Assembly (NCBI GenBank): GCA_017880705.1
Contig: JADGRS010000043.1
Location: 1-12,789 of the forward strand
Direction of reading: 5' to 3'
Length of the DNA: 12,789 bases
DNA from: Burkholderiales bacterium
Lineage (GTDB): Bacteria > Pseudomonadota > Gammaproteobacteria > Burkholderiales > Usitatibacteraceae
Below are positions 1 to 7,975 of the stretch, in pieces. The number at the start of each line of letters is the position of its first letter. Position 1 is the first letter of the stretch. A program made the position numbers and the translations under genes. The notes under the pieces are model-generated. The model saw only the letters and a list, made by a program, of their open reading frames with translations. It did no database searches and was not told where the DNA came from.

Positions 1-2
1 GA

Positions 3-683
3 CGCTGCCCCTTCTGCGACGTGGCCCACGGGCGGCCGCAGCCGCTCGATCGCGACGAGCCGCGCCATCTCGGCGAGACCATCGCGAAGATGGGCCTGCG
101 CTACGTCGTGATCACGAGCGTCGACCGCGACGATCTTCGCGATGGCGGCGCGGAGCATTTCGTCGAATGCATCCGCGCGGTCCGGAGCCTCTCGCCGCTC
201 ACGAAGATCGAGATCCTGACGCCCGACTTCCGGGGCCGCCTCGATCGCGCGCTCGCCATTCTCGGCGCCTCGCCGCCCGATGTCATGAACCACAACCTCG
301 AGACGGTCCCGCGCCTCTACCGCCAGGCGCGCCCGGGGTCGGACTACGCGCATTCGCTGCAGCTGCTGCGCGACTTCAAGGCGCGTCATCCTCGCGTGCC
401 GACCAAGTCGGGGCTCATGGTCGGATTGGGCGAGACGCCCGGGGAGATCCTCGAGGTCATGCGCGACCTGCGCGCGCACGGCGTCGACATGCTCACCATC
501 GGGCAATACCTGCAACCCTCGAGGCATCACCTTCCCGTGGCGCGCTTCGCGCACCCGGACGAGTTCAGGATGTTCGGGGAGGAGGCAGCCGGGATGGGCT
601 TCGTGAACGCGGCCTGCGGGCCGATGGTGCGATCGAGCTACCATGCCGACCGCCAGGCGAAAGACGCGGTCGCCTCGGGATGA
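3..683 (+). CDS. lipA: lipoyl synthase, 5'-truncated by window edge
   Basis: Radical SAM enzyme that inserts two sulfurs into protein-bound octanoyl groups to make the lipoyl cofactor of 2-oxo acid dehydrogenases and the glycine cleavage system; cytoplasmic. The visible 226 residues begin inside the radical SAM cysteine motif: [12 protein letters not shown] gives the last two cysteines of CxxxCxxC. The rest of the barrel follows, with [11 protein letters not shown] and [11 protein letters not shown]. Near the end is [10 protein letters not shown], the family's C-terminal motif whose serine ligates the auxiliary Fe-S cluster. About 95 N-terminal residues, including the auxiliary-cluster cysteines, are missing to the left of the window. 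The carboxyl end is intact. Family assignment is very secure. A lipB neighbour would be expected upstream but is not visible. Confidence 0.97.
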   Translation, partial: RCPFCDVAHGRPQPLDRDEPRHLGETIAKMGLRYVVITSVDRDDLRDGGAEHFVECIRAVRSLSPLTKIEILTPDFRGRLDRALAILGASPPDVMNHNLETVPRLYRQARPGSDYAHSLQLLRDFKARHPRVPTKSGLMVGLGETPGEILEVMRDLRAHGVDMLTIGQYLQPSRHHLPVARFAHPDEFRMFGEEAAGMGFVNAACGPMVRSSYHADRQAKDAVASG

Positions 684-733
684 CGCCGGGAATTCCCCGG
701 AGTATCTTGGTATTCGCGCTAAGGAGGCAGACC

Positions 734-1153
734 ATGACCGCCCTGAATCGACCGATGCTCGCAACGCTGCTGCTCCTCGCAACGGGCCTGTGCTCGGCGG
801 AGATCTTCCGCTGCACGGCGCGCGACGGCGGCGTTACCTACCAGCAGGATCCGTGCGCCGCGTCGAGCAACGGCGGCGCCGTGAGCATCCCGACGAGCTA
901 TCCCGATTACTCCGACGAGCGCGAGCGTCTTGCGCGCCGCGAGGCGGCGCTCGATGCGCGGCTTCTCAAGCGCCTCGAGATCGAAGCCAACGAGCGCATC
1001 GCGCGCGACGACCGCATCGCGCGGGAGAAGGAAGCGCAGGCCGCGCTCGAGCTTGCCCAGGCCCAACAGGCTTACCCGGTCTACGGGATCGCGCGTCCGC
1101 TGCAAGTGTTGCATCGGCTGCCGCGCCGTCCATTGCCGGCCGGCGTTCACTAA
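734..1153 (+). CDS. secreted DUF4124-type protein
   Basis: A 139-residue protein of unknown function. The start is fixed by an excellent Shine-Dalgarno AAGGAGG at 721-727, six bases before ATG. Residues 1-22 form a signal peptide (MTALNRPMLATLLLLATGLCSA, seen as basic start, hydrophobic core and small-residue cleavage site), so export to the periplasm is likely. The mature N-terminus EIFRCTARDGGVTYQQDPC matches the two-cysteine core of DUF4124 domains (Y/F-R-C...G...Y...PC). A charged helix rich in Arg, Glu and Ala follows (about residues 60-115), likely a coiled coil, then a short basic tail. It lies 50 bases behind lipA and could be read with it, although the strong ribosome site would also suit its own transcript. 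Such proteins are common in betaproteobacteria and mostly uncharacterised. Confidence 0.8.
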   Translation: MTALNRPMLATLLLLATGLCSAEIFRCTARDGGVTYQQDPCAASSNGGAVSIPTSYPDYSDERERLARREAALDARLLKRLEIEANERIARDDRIAREKEAQAALELAQAQQAYPVYGIARPLQVLHRLPRRPLPAGVH

Positions 1154-1229
1154 GCCGCAAAGCCGATCGGTCGCCCGGGCGTCGCGCCCTGTCGCGCACC
1201 GCCGTGCGGGTATCGCGGCGACGAATCGA

Positions 1230-1246
1230 GGGCGCCTTTCGCGCCC
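1230..1246 (+). terminator. GC hairpin after the DUF4124 gene
   Basis: GGGCGC-CTTTC-GCGCCC forms a perfect 6-bp stem with a 5-base loop about 76 bases after the stop codon. No T-run follows, so it is not a standard intrinsic terminator. It may stabilise a 3' end or assist Rho-dependent termination. The rest of the 1154-1323 gap holds a CGCCCGGGCG palindrome and an A-rich stretch just before the lysR-type gene. Confidence 0.3.
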
Positions 1247-1250
1247 GAGC

Positions 1251-1280
1251 TTGCAGTACATTACCCAACTCGCATACCAT
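1251..1280 (+). promoter_or_regulatory. candidate promoter for the LysR-type gene
   Basis: TTGCAG (1251-1256), an 18-base spacer and TACCAT (1275-1280) resemble a weak sigma-70 promoter, in the only AT-richer part of this gap. The next 40 bases are A-rich and end in GAGGGG at 1317-1322, directly before the ATG. The match is partial at both boxes, so this is a tentative call. Confidence 0.3.
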
Positions 1281-1323
1281 CAATAACAAAAAACAGCGAA
1301 GCGGTTGATACTTTCGAGGGGAA

Positions 1324-2226
1324 ATGGACCGATTCAAGGAGCTCACCACCTTCGTCGAGGTGGCTCAGCGCGGCAGCCTATCGGCGGCGGCGCGCGAGGA
1401 AGGCATCACGCCGGCAATGGTCGGGCGACGCATCGACCAGCTCGAAGAGCGCCTCGGCGTCAAGCTCTTCAAGCGCTCGACGCGCAAGGTCACGCTTACG
1501 CCCGAAGGCTCGACGTTCTACGAGGATTGCCATCGCATCCTCGTCGAGCTGCGTTCCGCGGAAGACTCGCTTACGGTGGGCGCGAAGAACGCCTCCGGAC
1601 GGCTCATCGTGACCGCCCCGACGGCCTTCGGGCGCAAGCACATCGCGCCGCACCTTTCGGCGTTCATCGCGGAGCACCCCAACCTCGCGATCACGCTGCA
1701 CCTGTCGGAGCGCCTTGTCGACCTGAAGAACGAGCGCTTCGACCTCGCGATCCGCATCGCCGACCTGAAGAGCGCCGACCTGATCGCCGCGAAGCTCGCG
1801 CGCAACCATCGCGTCGTGTGCGGCTCGCCCTCCTACTTCAAGCGCGCCGGCAAGCCCCGGGTCCTCGCCGACCTCGCGAAGCACAACTGCCTCGTGACGA
1901 GCACCGAGGACGGTGTCGCCGACACATGGAGCTTCCTCGACAAGGGAAAGACCGTCGCGGTCAAGGTCGGCGGCAACCTCCAGTGCAACGACGGCGAGGT
2001 GCTGACACGCTGGGCGATCGCGGGGGAAGGCCTCGCGTGGCGAAGCGCCTGGGAAGTGAGCGAAGAGGTGAAACGCGCTCGCCTGGTGACCGTCCTCGAC
2101 GACTTCGCGTTTCCGGGCAACAACATCTATGCGGTATACCCCGAGCGGCGCCTGCTGCCGGCGAAGGTCAAATTCTTCATCGAGTTCCTTCGCAATACCT
2201 TCGGCGACCCTCCCTACTGGGAGTGA
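1324..2226 (+). CDS. LysR-family transcriptional regulator
   Basis: A 300-residue LysR-type regulator. The winged helix-turn-helix lies at residues 3-62 (F-VEVAQRGSLSAAAREEGITPAMVGRRIDQLEERLGVKLFKR), with the typical linker helix to about residue 88. The ligand-binding domain (about 90-297) opens with GRLIVTAPTAFGRKHIAPHL and contains FDLAIRIADL, as in the CrgA-like subgroup. The protein ends in FGDPPYWE. The ATG is chosen because a purine-rich GAGGGG precedes it and the family's usual MD-x-F start follows. No adjacent divergent target gene is visible, since the upstream neighbour runs in the same direction, so the regulated pathway cannot be named. Its stop codon abuts the stop of convergent algR with no bases between. 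Confidence 0.93.
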   Translation: MDRFKELTTFVEVAQRGSLSAAAREEGITPAMVGRRIDQLEERLGVKLFKRSTRKVTLTPEGSTFYEDCHRILVELRSAEDSLTVGAKNASGRLIVTAPTAFGRKHIAPHLSAFIAEHPNLAITLHLSERLVDLKNERFDLAIRIADLKSADLIAAKLARNHRVVCGSPSYFKRAGKPRVLADLAKHNCLVTSTEDGVADTWSFLDKGKTVAVKVGGNLQCNDGEVLTRWAIAGEGLAWRSAWEVSEEVKRARLVTVLDDFAFPGNNIYAVYPERRLLPAKVKFFIEFLRNTFGDPPYWE

Positions 2227-2985
2227 TTACCGGAACTGCTTCACCACGCCCTGTTGCCTCCGGCTGACGGGAAGCTTCTCGTTGGTGCCCTTGATCACCA
2301 CGGCCCATCCCGATTCGCTTTCCTCGGCGTTGCGCTCGAAGCCCGCGATCGCGGCTCGCGCGACAAGGCAGTTGCGGTGGATGCGCACGAAGGACTCGGC
2401 GAACTCCTCCTCGAGATGCGTGAGGGACTCCTCGACCAGGTGTTCGCGCTCGACGGTCTTCACGGTCACGTACTTGAGCTCGGCCCGGAGATAAAGGATG
2501 TCGGCGACCGGGACGAGGATGATCTTGCCGCGCTCGTGGACCGAGAGGTGGCGGCGCGGCTGGTTGGCCGCCGCGTCGAGGGCCTGGCGCGACACCGGCG
2601 GCGCCGCGCGCGTCTTGCCGAGCGCGACCAGCAGGCGCTCGACGCGGATGGGCTTCAGGAGGTAGTCGATCGCGTTCACCTCGAATGCCTTGATCGCGTA
2701 GGAGTCGAAGGCGGTCGTGAAGATGATCGCGGGCGGGTCGGCCATGCCGGCGATGTGGCGGGCGGCCTCGAGGCCGTCCATCTCGGGCATGCGGATGTCG
2801 AGGAGGACGATGTCGATCTTCTCGCGGTTCAGCACGTCGAGCGCCTCGCGGCCGTTGCGCGCCTCGTCGACGATGGCGAGCGGGAAGCTCTCGCGGCACT
2901 CGTCGAGCAGATCGCGAAGGCGCGCGCGCGCCGGGGCCTCGTCGTCGGCGATGAGGATGCGGGGAATGTCGGAGTCGACGAGCAT
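2227..2985 (-). CDS. algR: LytTR-type response regulator, AlgR-like
   Basis: A 252-residue response regulator. The receiver domain (about residues 9-125) has the acidic pair D14/D15, the phospho-acceptor D63 in LLDIRMPEMDG, T90/T91 and K111 in DYLLKP. The LytTR DNA-binding domain spans about 150-250 (LSVHERGKIILVPVADILYL, then ESFVRIHRNCLVA). Length and domain order match AlgR of Pseudomonas (about 248 residues), which controls alginate, type IV pili and other surface traits there. Whether the targets are the same here is unknown. The start ATG overlaps the kinase stop codon as TGATG, so the two are translationally coupled. The 3' end touches the convergent LysR-type gene, with no terminator between. 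In pseudomonads hemC follows algR; that is not so here. Confidence 0.93.
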   Translation of the reverse strand: MLVDSDIPRILIADDEAPARARLRDLLDECRESFPLAIVDEARNGREALDVLNREKIDIVLLDIRMPEMDGLEAARHIAGMADPPAIIFTTAFDSYAIKAFEVNAIDYLLKPIRVERLLVALGKTRAAPPVSRQALDAAANQPRRHLSVHERGKIILVPVADILYLRAELKYVTVKTVEREHLVEESLTHLEEEFAESFVRIHRNCLVARAAIAGFERNAEESESGWAVVIKGTNEKLPVSRRQQGVVKQFR

Positions 2986-4019
2986 CAGCCGGGCTCCGTG
3001 ATGTAGGGGATGCGGATCGTCACCCGGTAGTAGCCGTCCTTCACTTCCGATTTCATGCTCGCCTCCGCGTCGAAGTGCAGCTGCAGGCGTTCGCGGATGT
3101 TGACGATCGCCATGCGGTTGCCGGCGGAATGGCGCCCGCCGCCGGGAAAGGGATTCTTCAGCTCCATCACCAGCTGGCCCGCCACGAGACCCACGTCGAT
3201 CTCGATCTCGCCGCCGCTGTCCATGGGCTCTATGCCATGGTAGACGGCGTTCTCGACCAGTGGCTGGAGCACGAGCGGGGGGACCAGGGCGTCGGCGGGC
3301 ATCGTGTCGGTGCGCCAGGTCACCTTCAGCCGATCCCCGAGGCGCAGCGACTCGAGCTCGAGGTACTTGCGCGCGAGCTCGACCTCGTTGGCGATCGGCG
3401 CGAGGGTGCGATTGTCGGCCATGAGGACCCGGAAGAGGTCCGCCAGGTCCTCGAGCGCGCGCTCCGCGCGACGCGGCTCGGAGCGGATCAGCGAGAGCAC
3501 GGCATTGATGCTGTTGTAGAGGAAGTGGGGGCGAATGCGCGCCTGCAGCGCCTGGATGCGGGCTTCCGCGATCGCGGGGGACAGCGCCCGCGCCCGGAGG
3601 TCGAAATAGGCGATGGTGACGGCCGTTACGAAGAAGACGAGGAACATCACCTGGCCGTAGGTGAGCGGGCGCCGGTCGAGGAGGAGCGACCCGGCGGCCT
3701 CGTAGAAAAGCCACCCGATGGAAAGCTCGAACACCGCGAGCGCCGCGAGCGCGCCGACGTAGCCCAACGCGTGCAGGAAGCGGCGCGCGGCGCACAACGT
3801 GACGAGGATGAGCACCAGCATCGGCTCGCCGAACGCGGCGTAGAGGAGGAACTCGAACCAGATGCCGTCGACCCCCGGCGCGCGGATCACGGCCGCGGCG
3901 ACGAGCAGGAGGTTCACGAGCAGCAGCGAACGCAGCATCACCCCGAGGTTGCAGAAATTGGGCAACCGGATCGCCGCACCTGTCTGATTTATACTCGCCA
4001 CGGTACCCAATTTGGCCAT
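2985..4019 (-). CDS. algZ: sensor histidine kinase, AlgZ/FimS-like (LytS family)
   Basis: A 344-residue inner-membrane kinase of the His_kinase (LytS/YehU) type, partner of the response regulator it overlaps. After a short lead, LPNFCNLG (residues 19-26) matches the conserved N-terminal motif of AlgZ proteins. Four hydrophobic segments follow, at about 28-46, 55-77, 86-106 and 122-139. The H-box [20 protein letters not shown] carries the phospho-accepting H165. The ATP-binding N-box is [15 protein letters not shown] (N257), and a glycine-rich stretch with [10 protein letters not shown] lies near 292-316. The start is uncertain. ATG at 4019 gives 344 residues and GTG at 4001 gives 338; both keep LPNFC. 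Neither has a clear ribosome site. The argH start lies only 13 bases away on the other strand. Confidence 0.9.
   Translation of the reverse strand: MAKLGTVASINQTGAAIRLPNFCNLGVMLRSLLLVNLLLVAAAVIRAPGVDGIWFEFLLYAAFGEPMLVLILVTLCAARRFLHALGYVGALAALAVFELSIGWLFYEAAGSLLLDRRPLTYGQVMFLVFFVTAVTIAYFDLRARALSPAIAEARIQALQARIRPHFLYNSINAVLSLIRSEPRRAERALEDLADLFRVLMADNRTLAPIANEVELARKYLELESLRLGDRLKVTWRTDTMPADALVPPLVLQPLVENAVYHGIEPMDSGGEIEIDVGLVAGQLVMELKNPFPGGGRHSAGNRMAIVNIRERLQLHFDAEASMKSEVKDGYYRVTIRIPYITEPG
3990..3995 (+). promoter_or_regulatory. candidate -10 box for argH
   Basis: TATACT matches the -10 consensus at five of six positions and would put the argH transcript start near 4002, about 30 bases before its ATG. 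I see no good -35 box at the right distance. On the opposite strand the same bases read TATAAA, so the element could also serve algZ transcription. It lies inside the algZ reading frame if algZ starts at 4019 or 4001. Confidence 0.3.
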
Positions 4020-4032
4020 TGCCGCCGATTCC

Positions 4033-5439
4033 ATGCAACCAGACGACAAGCCGGCCGCGAAAGCGCCTGCCGGCAAGGCATGGTCGGGGCGCTTCGCCGA
4101 GCCGATCGACAGCCTCACGCAGCGCTTCAACGCGTCGATCTCCTTCGACCGGCGGCTCGCGGAATTCGACATCCAGGGCTCGCTCGCGCACGCGCGCATG
4201 CTCGCGCGCTGCGGGCTGCTTTCCCTCGGGGACCTCGCCGACATCGAGCGCGGCCTGGCGCAGATCCTCGCGGACGTCCAGGCCGACCGTTTCGCCTGGT
4301 CACTCGAGCGCGAGGACGTCCATCTCAACATCGAATATCGCCTGACGGAGCTCGTCGGGGACGCGGGCAAGCGGCTGCACACGGCGCGCTCGCGCAACGA
4401 CCAGGTGGCGACCGACCTCCGGCTGTGGCTGCGTGCGCAGATCGACGAGCTCGCGGCGCTTCTCAAGCGCGTGCGCGAAGGGCTCCTCGACCTCGCGGAG
4501 AAGCACACCGAGACGCTCATGCCCGGCTTCACGCACATGCAGGTCGCCCAGCCGGTCACCTTCGGCCACCACCTGATGGCCTATTTCGAGATGTTCAGCC
4601 GCGACGCGGAGCGCCTCGCCGATTGCCGAAGGCGCGTGAATCGGCTTCCCTTGGGGGCTTCGGCCCTTGCGGGAACGAGCTTTCCCATCGACCGCGAGTC
4701 GGTGGCGAATGAGCTGGGCTTCGACGGCGTCTGCGAGAACTCGCTCGACGCCGTCTCCGACCGGGACTTCGCGGTCGAATTCCTCGCCGCCGCGGCGCTC
4801 GTGATGGCGCACGTCTCGCGCCTGTCGGAGGAGCTCGTGATCTGGATGAGCCCCGGGTTCGGATTCGTCCGCATCGCGGATCGGTTCTGCACCGGCTCCT
4901 CGATCATGCCGCAGAAGAAGAATCCGGACGTTCCCGAGCTCATGCGCGGCAAGACGGGGCGCGTCTACGGCTCGCTCGTGGCCATGCTCACGGTGATCAA
5001 GGGGCAGCCCCTCGCGTACAACAAGGACAACCAGGAGGACAAGGAGCCGCTTTTCGATACCGCCGACACGCTCCGCGATGTCCTCGCGCTTCTCGCCGAG
5101 TTGCTGAAGGGGATCGAGCCGGATGCGCAGCGCATGAGGCAGGCGCTCCGGAAGGGATACGCCACCGCCACGGATCTCGCGGACTACCTGGTGCGCAAGG
5201 GCGTCGCGTTTCGCGACGCCCACGAGATCGTGGCGCGCGCGGTGCGCGCCGCGGAGGAATCCGGACGCGACCTCTCGGAGCTCGGAGTCGAAGCGCTGCG
5301 CGCCTTCTCGCCGCTCATCTCCGACGACGTCCTGGCGGCCCTCACGCCCGAAGGATCGGTCGCGGCGCGCAATCACATCGGCGGGACGGCGCCGGAAGCG
5401 GTTCGCCGGGCGATCGCGCGGGCTCGCAAGCGCCTCTAG
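4033..5439 (+). CDS. argH: argininosuccinate lyase
   Basis: Last step of arginine synthesis: splits argininosuccinate into arginine and fumarate; cytoplasmic homotetramer of the fumarase/aspartase superfamily. From ATG 4033 it has 468 residues, close to the family's 455-470. Motifs in order: KAWSGRF near the start, [13 protein letters not shown] (116-128), [17 protein letters not shown] with H168, and the superfamily signature [12 protein letters not shown] (288-299) bearing the catalytic serine. Late motifs include [14 protein letters not shown]. An upstream in-frame TTG at 4012 would add seven residues and overlap algZ. I prefer 4033 because the added residues are not typical, although no strong ribosome site precedes either start. 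The divergent argH/algZ-algR arrangement is also known from pseudomonads. Confidence 0.97.
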   Translation: MQPDDKPAAKAPAGKAWSGRFAEPIDSLTQRFNASISFDRRLAEFDIQGSLAHARMLARCGLLSLGDLADIERGLAQILADVQADRFAWSLEREDVHLNIEYRLTELVGDAGKRLHTARSRNDQVATDLRLWLRAQIDELAALLKRVREGLLDLAEKHTETLMPGFTHMQVAQPVTFGHHLMAYFEMFSRDAERLADCRRRVNRLPLGASALAGTSFPIDRESVANELGFDGVCENSLDAVSDRDFAVEFLAAAALVMAHVSRLSEELVIWMSPGFGFVRIADRFCTGSSIMPQKKNPDVPELMRGKTGRVYGSLVAMLTVIKGQPLAYNKDNQEDKEPLFDTADTLRDVLALLAELLKGIEPDAQRMRQALRKGYATATDLADYLVRKGVAFRDAHEIVARAVRAAEESGRDLSELGVEALRAFSPLISDDVLAALTPEGSVAARNHIGGTAPEAVRRAIARARKRL

Positions 5440-5448
5440 GCCGCGCCT

Positions 5449-5979
5449 TCAGGTCACTTCCTCGACCTTGGGAGCGTAGATGCGGCAGATCTTGCGCGTC
5501 TCCGGGCCCGACAGCCGATCGCCCATCTGGCCGCAACGGTAGATGCGCTGCGAGAGCTTCTGGCACCACGTGCAGCTTTGGCAATCCCCGAACGTGGTCG
5601 CCTCGTTATCCTGCTGCAGCGTCATCAGCGCCTCGCGCAGCGCCGACACGGCGTTGCGCACGCGGTTCGGGCTGATGTTGCGCGTGGCGTTCTGCCACGG
5701 CAATGCGGGCTGCGTCTCGTAGAGGAGCCGCTCGCCCGAGGTCGAGAGGCGCAGCCGCACTACCCTGCGGTCGACGTCGTCCTCGAAGCGCTCGATCAGT
5801 CCGCGCCGGTCGAGCAGAAGCAGCGTCTGCGAGACCGTCCCCTTGGTGAGCCCAAGGTAGTCGGCGAGGGCCTGTGGCGTGTTCGAGTAGCGGTTCGCCC
5901 TGCTAAGATAAACGAGCGCCTGAAGCTGGACCGGCTGCAGCGACTCTTCGCCGCCGGCTTTGCGCAACTCCGAGCGCAT
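5449..5979 (-). CDS. MarR-family regulator with C-terminal cysteine cluster
   Basis: A winged-helix repressor-type protein, 176 residues from the first ATG. The DNA-binding region is clear: QLQALVYLSRAN, then TPQALADYLGLTKGTVSQTL and LLDRRGLIERFEDDVDRRVV with the wing DRR, as in MarR proteins. The C-terminal third is unusual: FGDCQSCTWCQKL, then YRCGQMGDRLSGPETRKICRIYAP, with five cysteines spaced C-x2-C-x2-C-x9-C-x15-C, able to bind zinc or an Fe-S cluster. The real start is probably 18 codons upstream, at CTG 6033 (194 residues); see the separate entry. The gene converges on argH with nine bases between stops. Palindromes in its promoter suggest autoregulation. The signal sensed is unknown; redox or metal is an inference from the cysteines. 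Confidence 0.85.
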   Translation of the reverse strand: MRSELRKAGGEESLQPVQLQALVYLSRANRYSNTPQALADYLGLTKGTVSQTLLLLDRRGLIERFEDDVDRRVVRLRLSTSGERLLYETQPALPWQNATRNISPNRVRNAVSALREALMTLQQDNEATTFGDCQSCTWCQKLSQRIYRCGQMGDRLSGPETRKICRIYAPKVEEVT

Positions 5980-6030
5980 CAGGTTGCCGAGCCTTTCGAC
6001 CAGCTCGAGCAGGACGAGCGGGTTCTTGTC

Positions 6031-6045
6031 CAGGCGATGCTCCTT
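6031..6045 (-). promoter_or_regulatory. Shine-Dalgarno and likely CTG start of the MarR gene
   Basis: Reading on the minus strand, AAGGAG (6045-6040), six bases, then CTG (6033-6031) in frame with the MarR protein. The 18 codons between this CTG and the first ATG end in G or C in 17 cases, as in real genes here, and encode LDKNPLVLLELVERLGNL, a plausible first helix for a MarR protein. In-frame codons upstream of the CTG lose this bias, and a TAA stop lies at 6088-6086. No ATG, GTG or TTG lies between that stop and ATG 5979. Confidence 0.55.
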
Positions 6046-6080
6046 CGTCGAAACATCCGCGGAACCATCCGCATTCCCGC

Positions 6081-6110
6081 ATTAGTATCGTCTCGATACG
6101 AAGTTGTCAA
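6081..6110 (-). promoter_or_regulatory. sigma-70 promoter of the MarR gene
   Basis: On the minus strand a perfect -35 box TTGACA (6110-6105) is followed by TACTAAT (6087-6081). The latter gives a -10 of TACTAA at 17-base or ACTAAT at 18-base spacing. An A-run (AAAAA) lies just upstream of the -35. The transcript start would be near 6074, leaving about 40 bases to the CTG start or 95 to the ATG. The spacer is filled by the palindrome at 6085-6099, a position where a bound repressor would block RNA polymerase. Confidence 0.65.
6085..6099. promoter_or_regulatory. operator-like palindrome 1, between -35 and -10
   Basis: GTATCG-TCT-CGATAC is a perfect 6+6 inverted repeat. It lies within the spacer of the MarR gene promoter and overlaps its -10 box. 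Size and placement suit a MarR dimer acting as its own repressor. That this MarR protein is the binder is inferred from proximity. Confidence 0.55.
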
Positions 6111-6132
6111 GGTTTTTCGATGCGGAATTATC

Positions 6133-6147
6133 GTATCGACTCGAAAC
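6133..6147. promoter_or_regulatory. operator-like palindrome 2
   Basis: GTATCG-ACT-CGAAAC repeats the first palindrome with one mismatch in the right arm. Its centre is 48 bp from that of palindrome 1, upstream of the MarR gene -35 box and downstream of the cyaY stop. It could bind a second dimer or, less likely, affect cyaY mRNA 3' processing. Confidence 0.45.
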
Positions 6148-6203
6148 CATGTCCCGGCACGGTGTCCCAACGCGCGTTTTGCGGCGATTTGGCGCGCTTC
6201 GCG

Positions 6204-6515
6204 TCACTTCCAGGTGACGCGCGCGCCGCCTTGCGACTCGATCACGCGCGCAAGCGACGCGAACAGCTCGTCACCGGAGCGAGTGTCGCGCCACTCGCCT
6301 TCGCGCGAGGCGAAATGGAAGCCCCCCGAGCGCGCCGCGACCCAGATTTCGCGGTTCGGCGTCTGCCGATTCACGATGACGCGCGACTCGTCGGGAAAGG
6401 TGACGGTGAGAATGCCCGCCTCGAGGTCCACGTCGAGCTCGGGCTCGTCGTCGATCGACCGTTCGATGCGTTCGAGCACGCCGTCGACGGCGCGATGGAA
6501 TTCCGATTCCGTCAT
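6204..6515 (-). CDS. cyaY: iron donor protein CyaY (bacterial frataxin)
   Basis: A 103-residue frataxin homologue that binds iron and tunes Fe-S cluster assembly on IscS-IscU; cytoplasmic. It starts MTESEFHRAVDGVLERIERSIDD, the acidic first helix used for iron binding. The frataxin beta-sheet follows: LDVDLEAGILTVTF, then ESRVIVNRQTPNREIWVAARSG and FHF. Length matches the family (about 105). The ATG at 6515 is the only sensible start; it lies one base from an alternative lptM start and ten from the preferred one on the other strand. The head-to-head position against lptM-lysA is common in betaproteobacteria. The cyaY stop is about 90 bases before the MarR gene -35 box on the same strand, so read-through between the two is possible. 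Confidence 0.93.
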   Translation of the reverse strand: MTESEFHRAVDGVLERIERSIDDEPELDVDLEAGILTVTFPDESRVIVNRQTPNREIWVAARSGGFHFASREGEWRDTRSGDELFASLARVIESQGGARVTWK

Positions 6516-6525
6516 AATGCGGGAA

Positions 6526-6641
6526 ATGATACGCGCCCTTCTCGTCGCCGCCGTTCTCGCCGCGCTCTGCGCGTGCGGGCAGAAGGGCCCGCTCAAGCTT
6601 CCCGACCCGCCGCCTGCCGCGAAACCCGCACCGACCACGCC

Positions 6642-6645
<4 letters not shown>
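6526..6645 (+). CDS. lptM: small lipoprotein LptM (YifL-type)
   Basis: A 39-residue outer-membrane lipoprotein. Residues 1-16 are a lipoprotein signal (MIRALLVAAVLAALCA), and the lipidated cysteine C17 begins CGQKGPL, the hallmark of the LptM/YifL family. A proline- and alanine-rich tail ends in PAPTTP. In E. coli LptM promotes correct oxidation and assembly of the LptD-LptE LPS transporter; the same role here is inferred. An alternative ATG at 6517 would add MRE. The stop TGA overlaps the lysA start as ATGA, so the two form an operon. The start lies within ten bases of the divergent cyaY start, so the promoter probably overlaps cyaY coding sequence. Confidence 0.88.
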
Positions 6646-7904
<1,259 letters not shown>

Positions 7905-7927
7905 TTTGTTCGATCGACGCGGCTTTG

Positions 7928-7942
7928 GTATCGGCTCGCTAC
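7928..7942. promoter_or_regulatory. operator-like palindrome 3, between lysA and the histone-like gene
   Basis: GTATCG-GCT-CGCTAC matches the MarR-gene palindrome with one mismatch. It extends outward to TTGGTATCG-GCT-CGCTACCAA (7925-7945), a 9+9 inverted repeat with one mismatch. It is 21 bases after the lysA stop. As RNA it could also be a weak hairpin after lysA, but no T-run follows. It lies about 30 bases upstream of a TTGACA at 7976-7981, so a regulatory role for the histone-like gene is possible. Confidence 0.35.
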
Positions 7943-7975
7943 CAATTTGGATCGAGTCGGATCAAATAGTCACGC

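Noticed and set aside
3075..4712. 545-residue plus-strand frame opposite algZ and across the argH start
   Set aside because: It is low-complexity, rich in Arg, Glu and Asp, as expected from the reverse strand of a high-GC gene. algZ and argH motifs explain the same DNA.
4300..5376. 358-residue minus-strand frame opposite argH
   Set aside because: A shadow frame of argH with no recognisable domain; the argH signature motifs lie on the other strand.
5560..5576. TGGCAC-like sigma-54 -24 box inside the MarR gene
   Set aside because: The -12 part reads GCAGC, not TTGC, and the position is coding with no gene start behind it.
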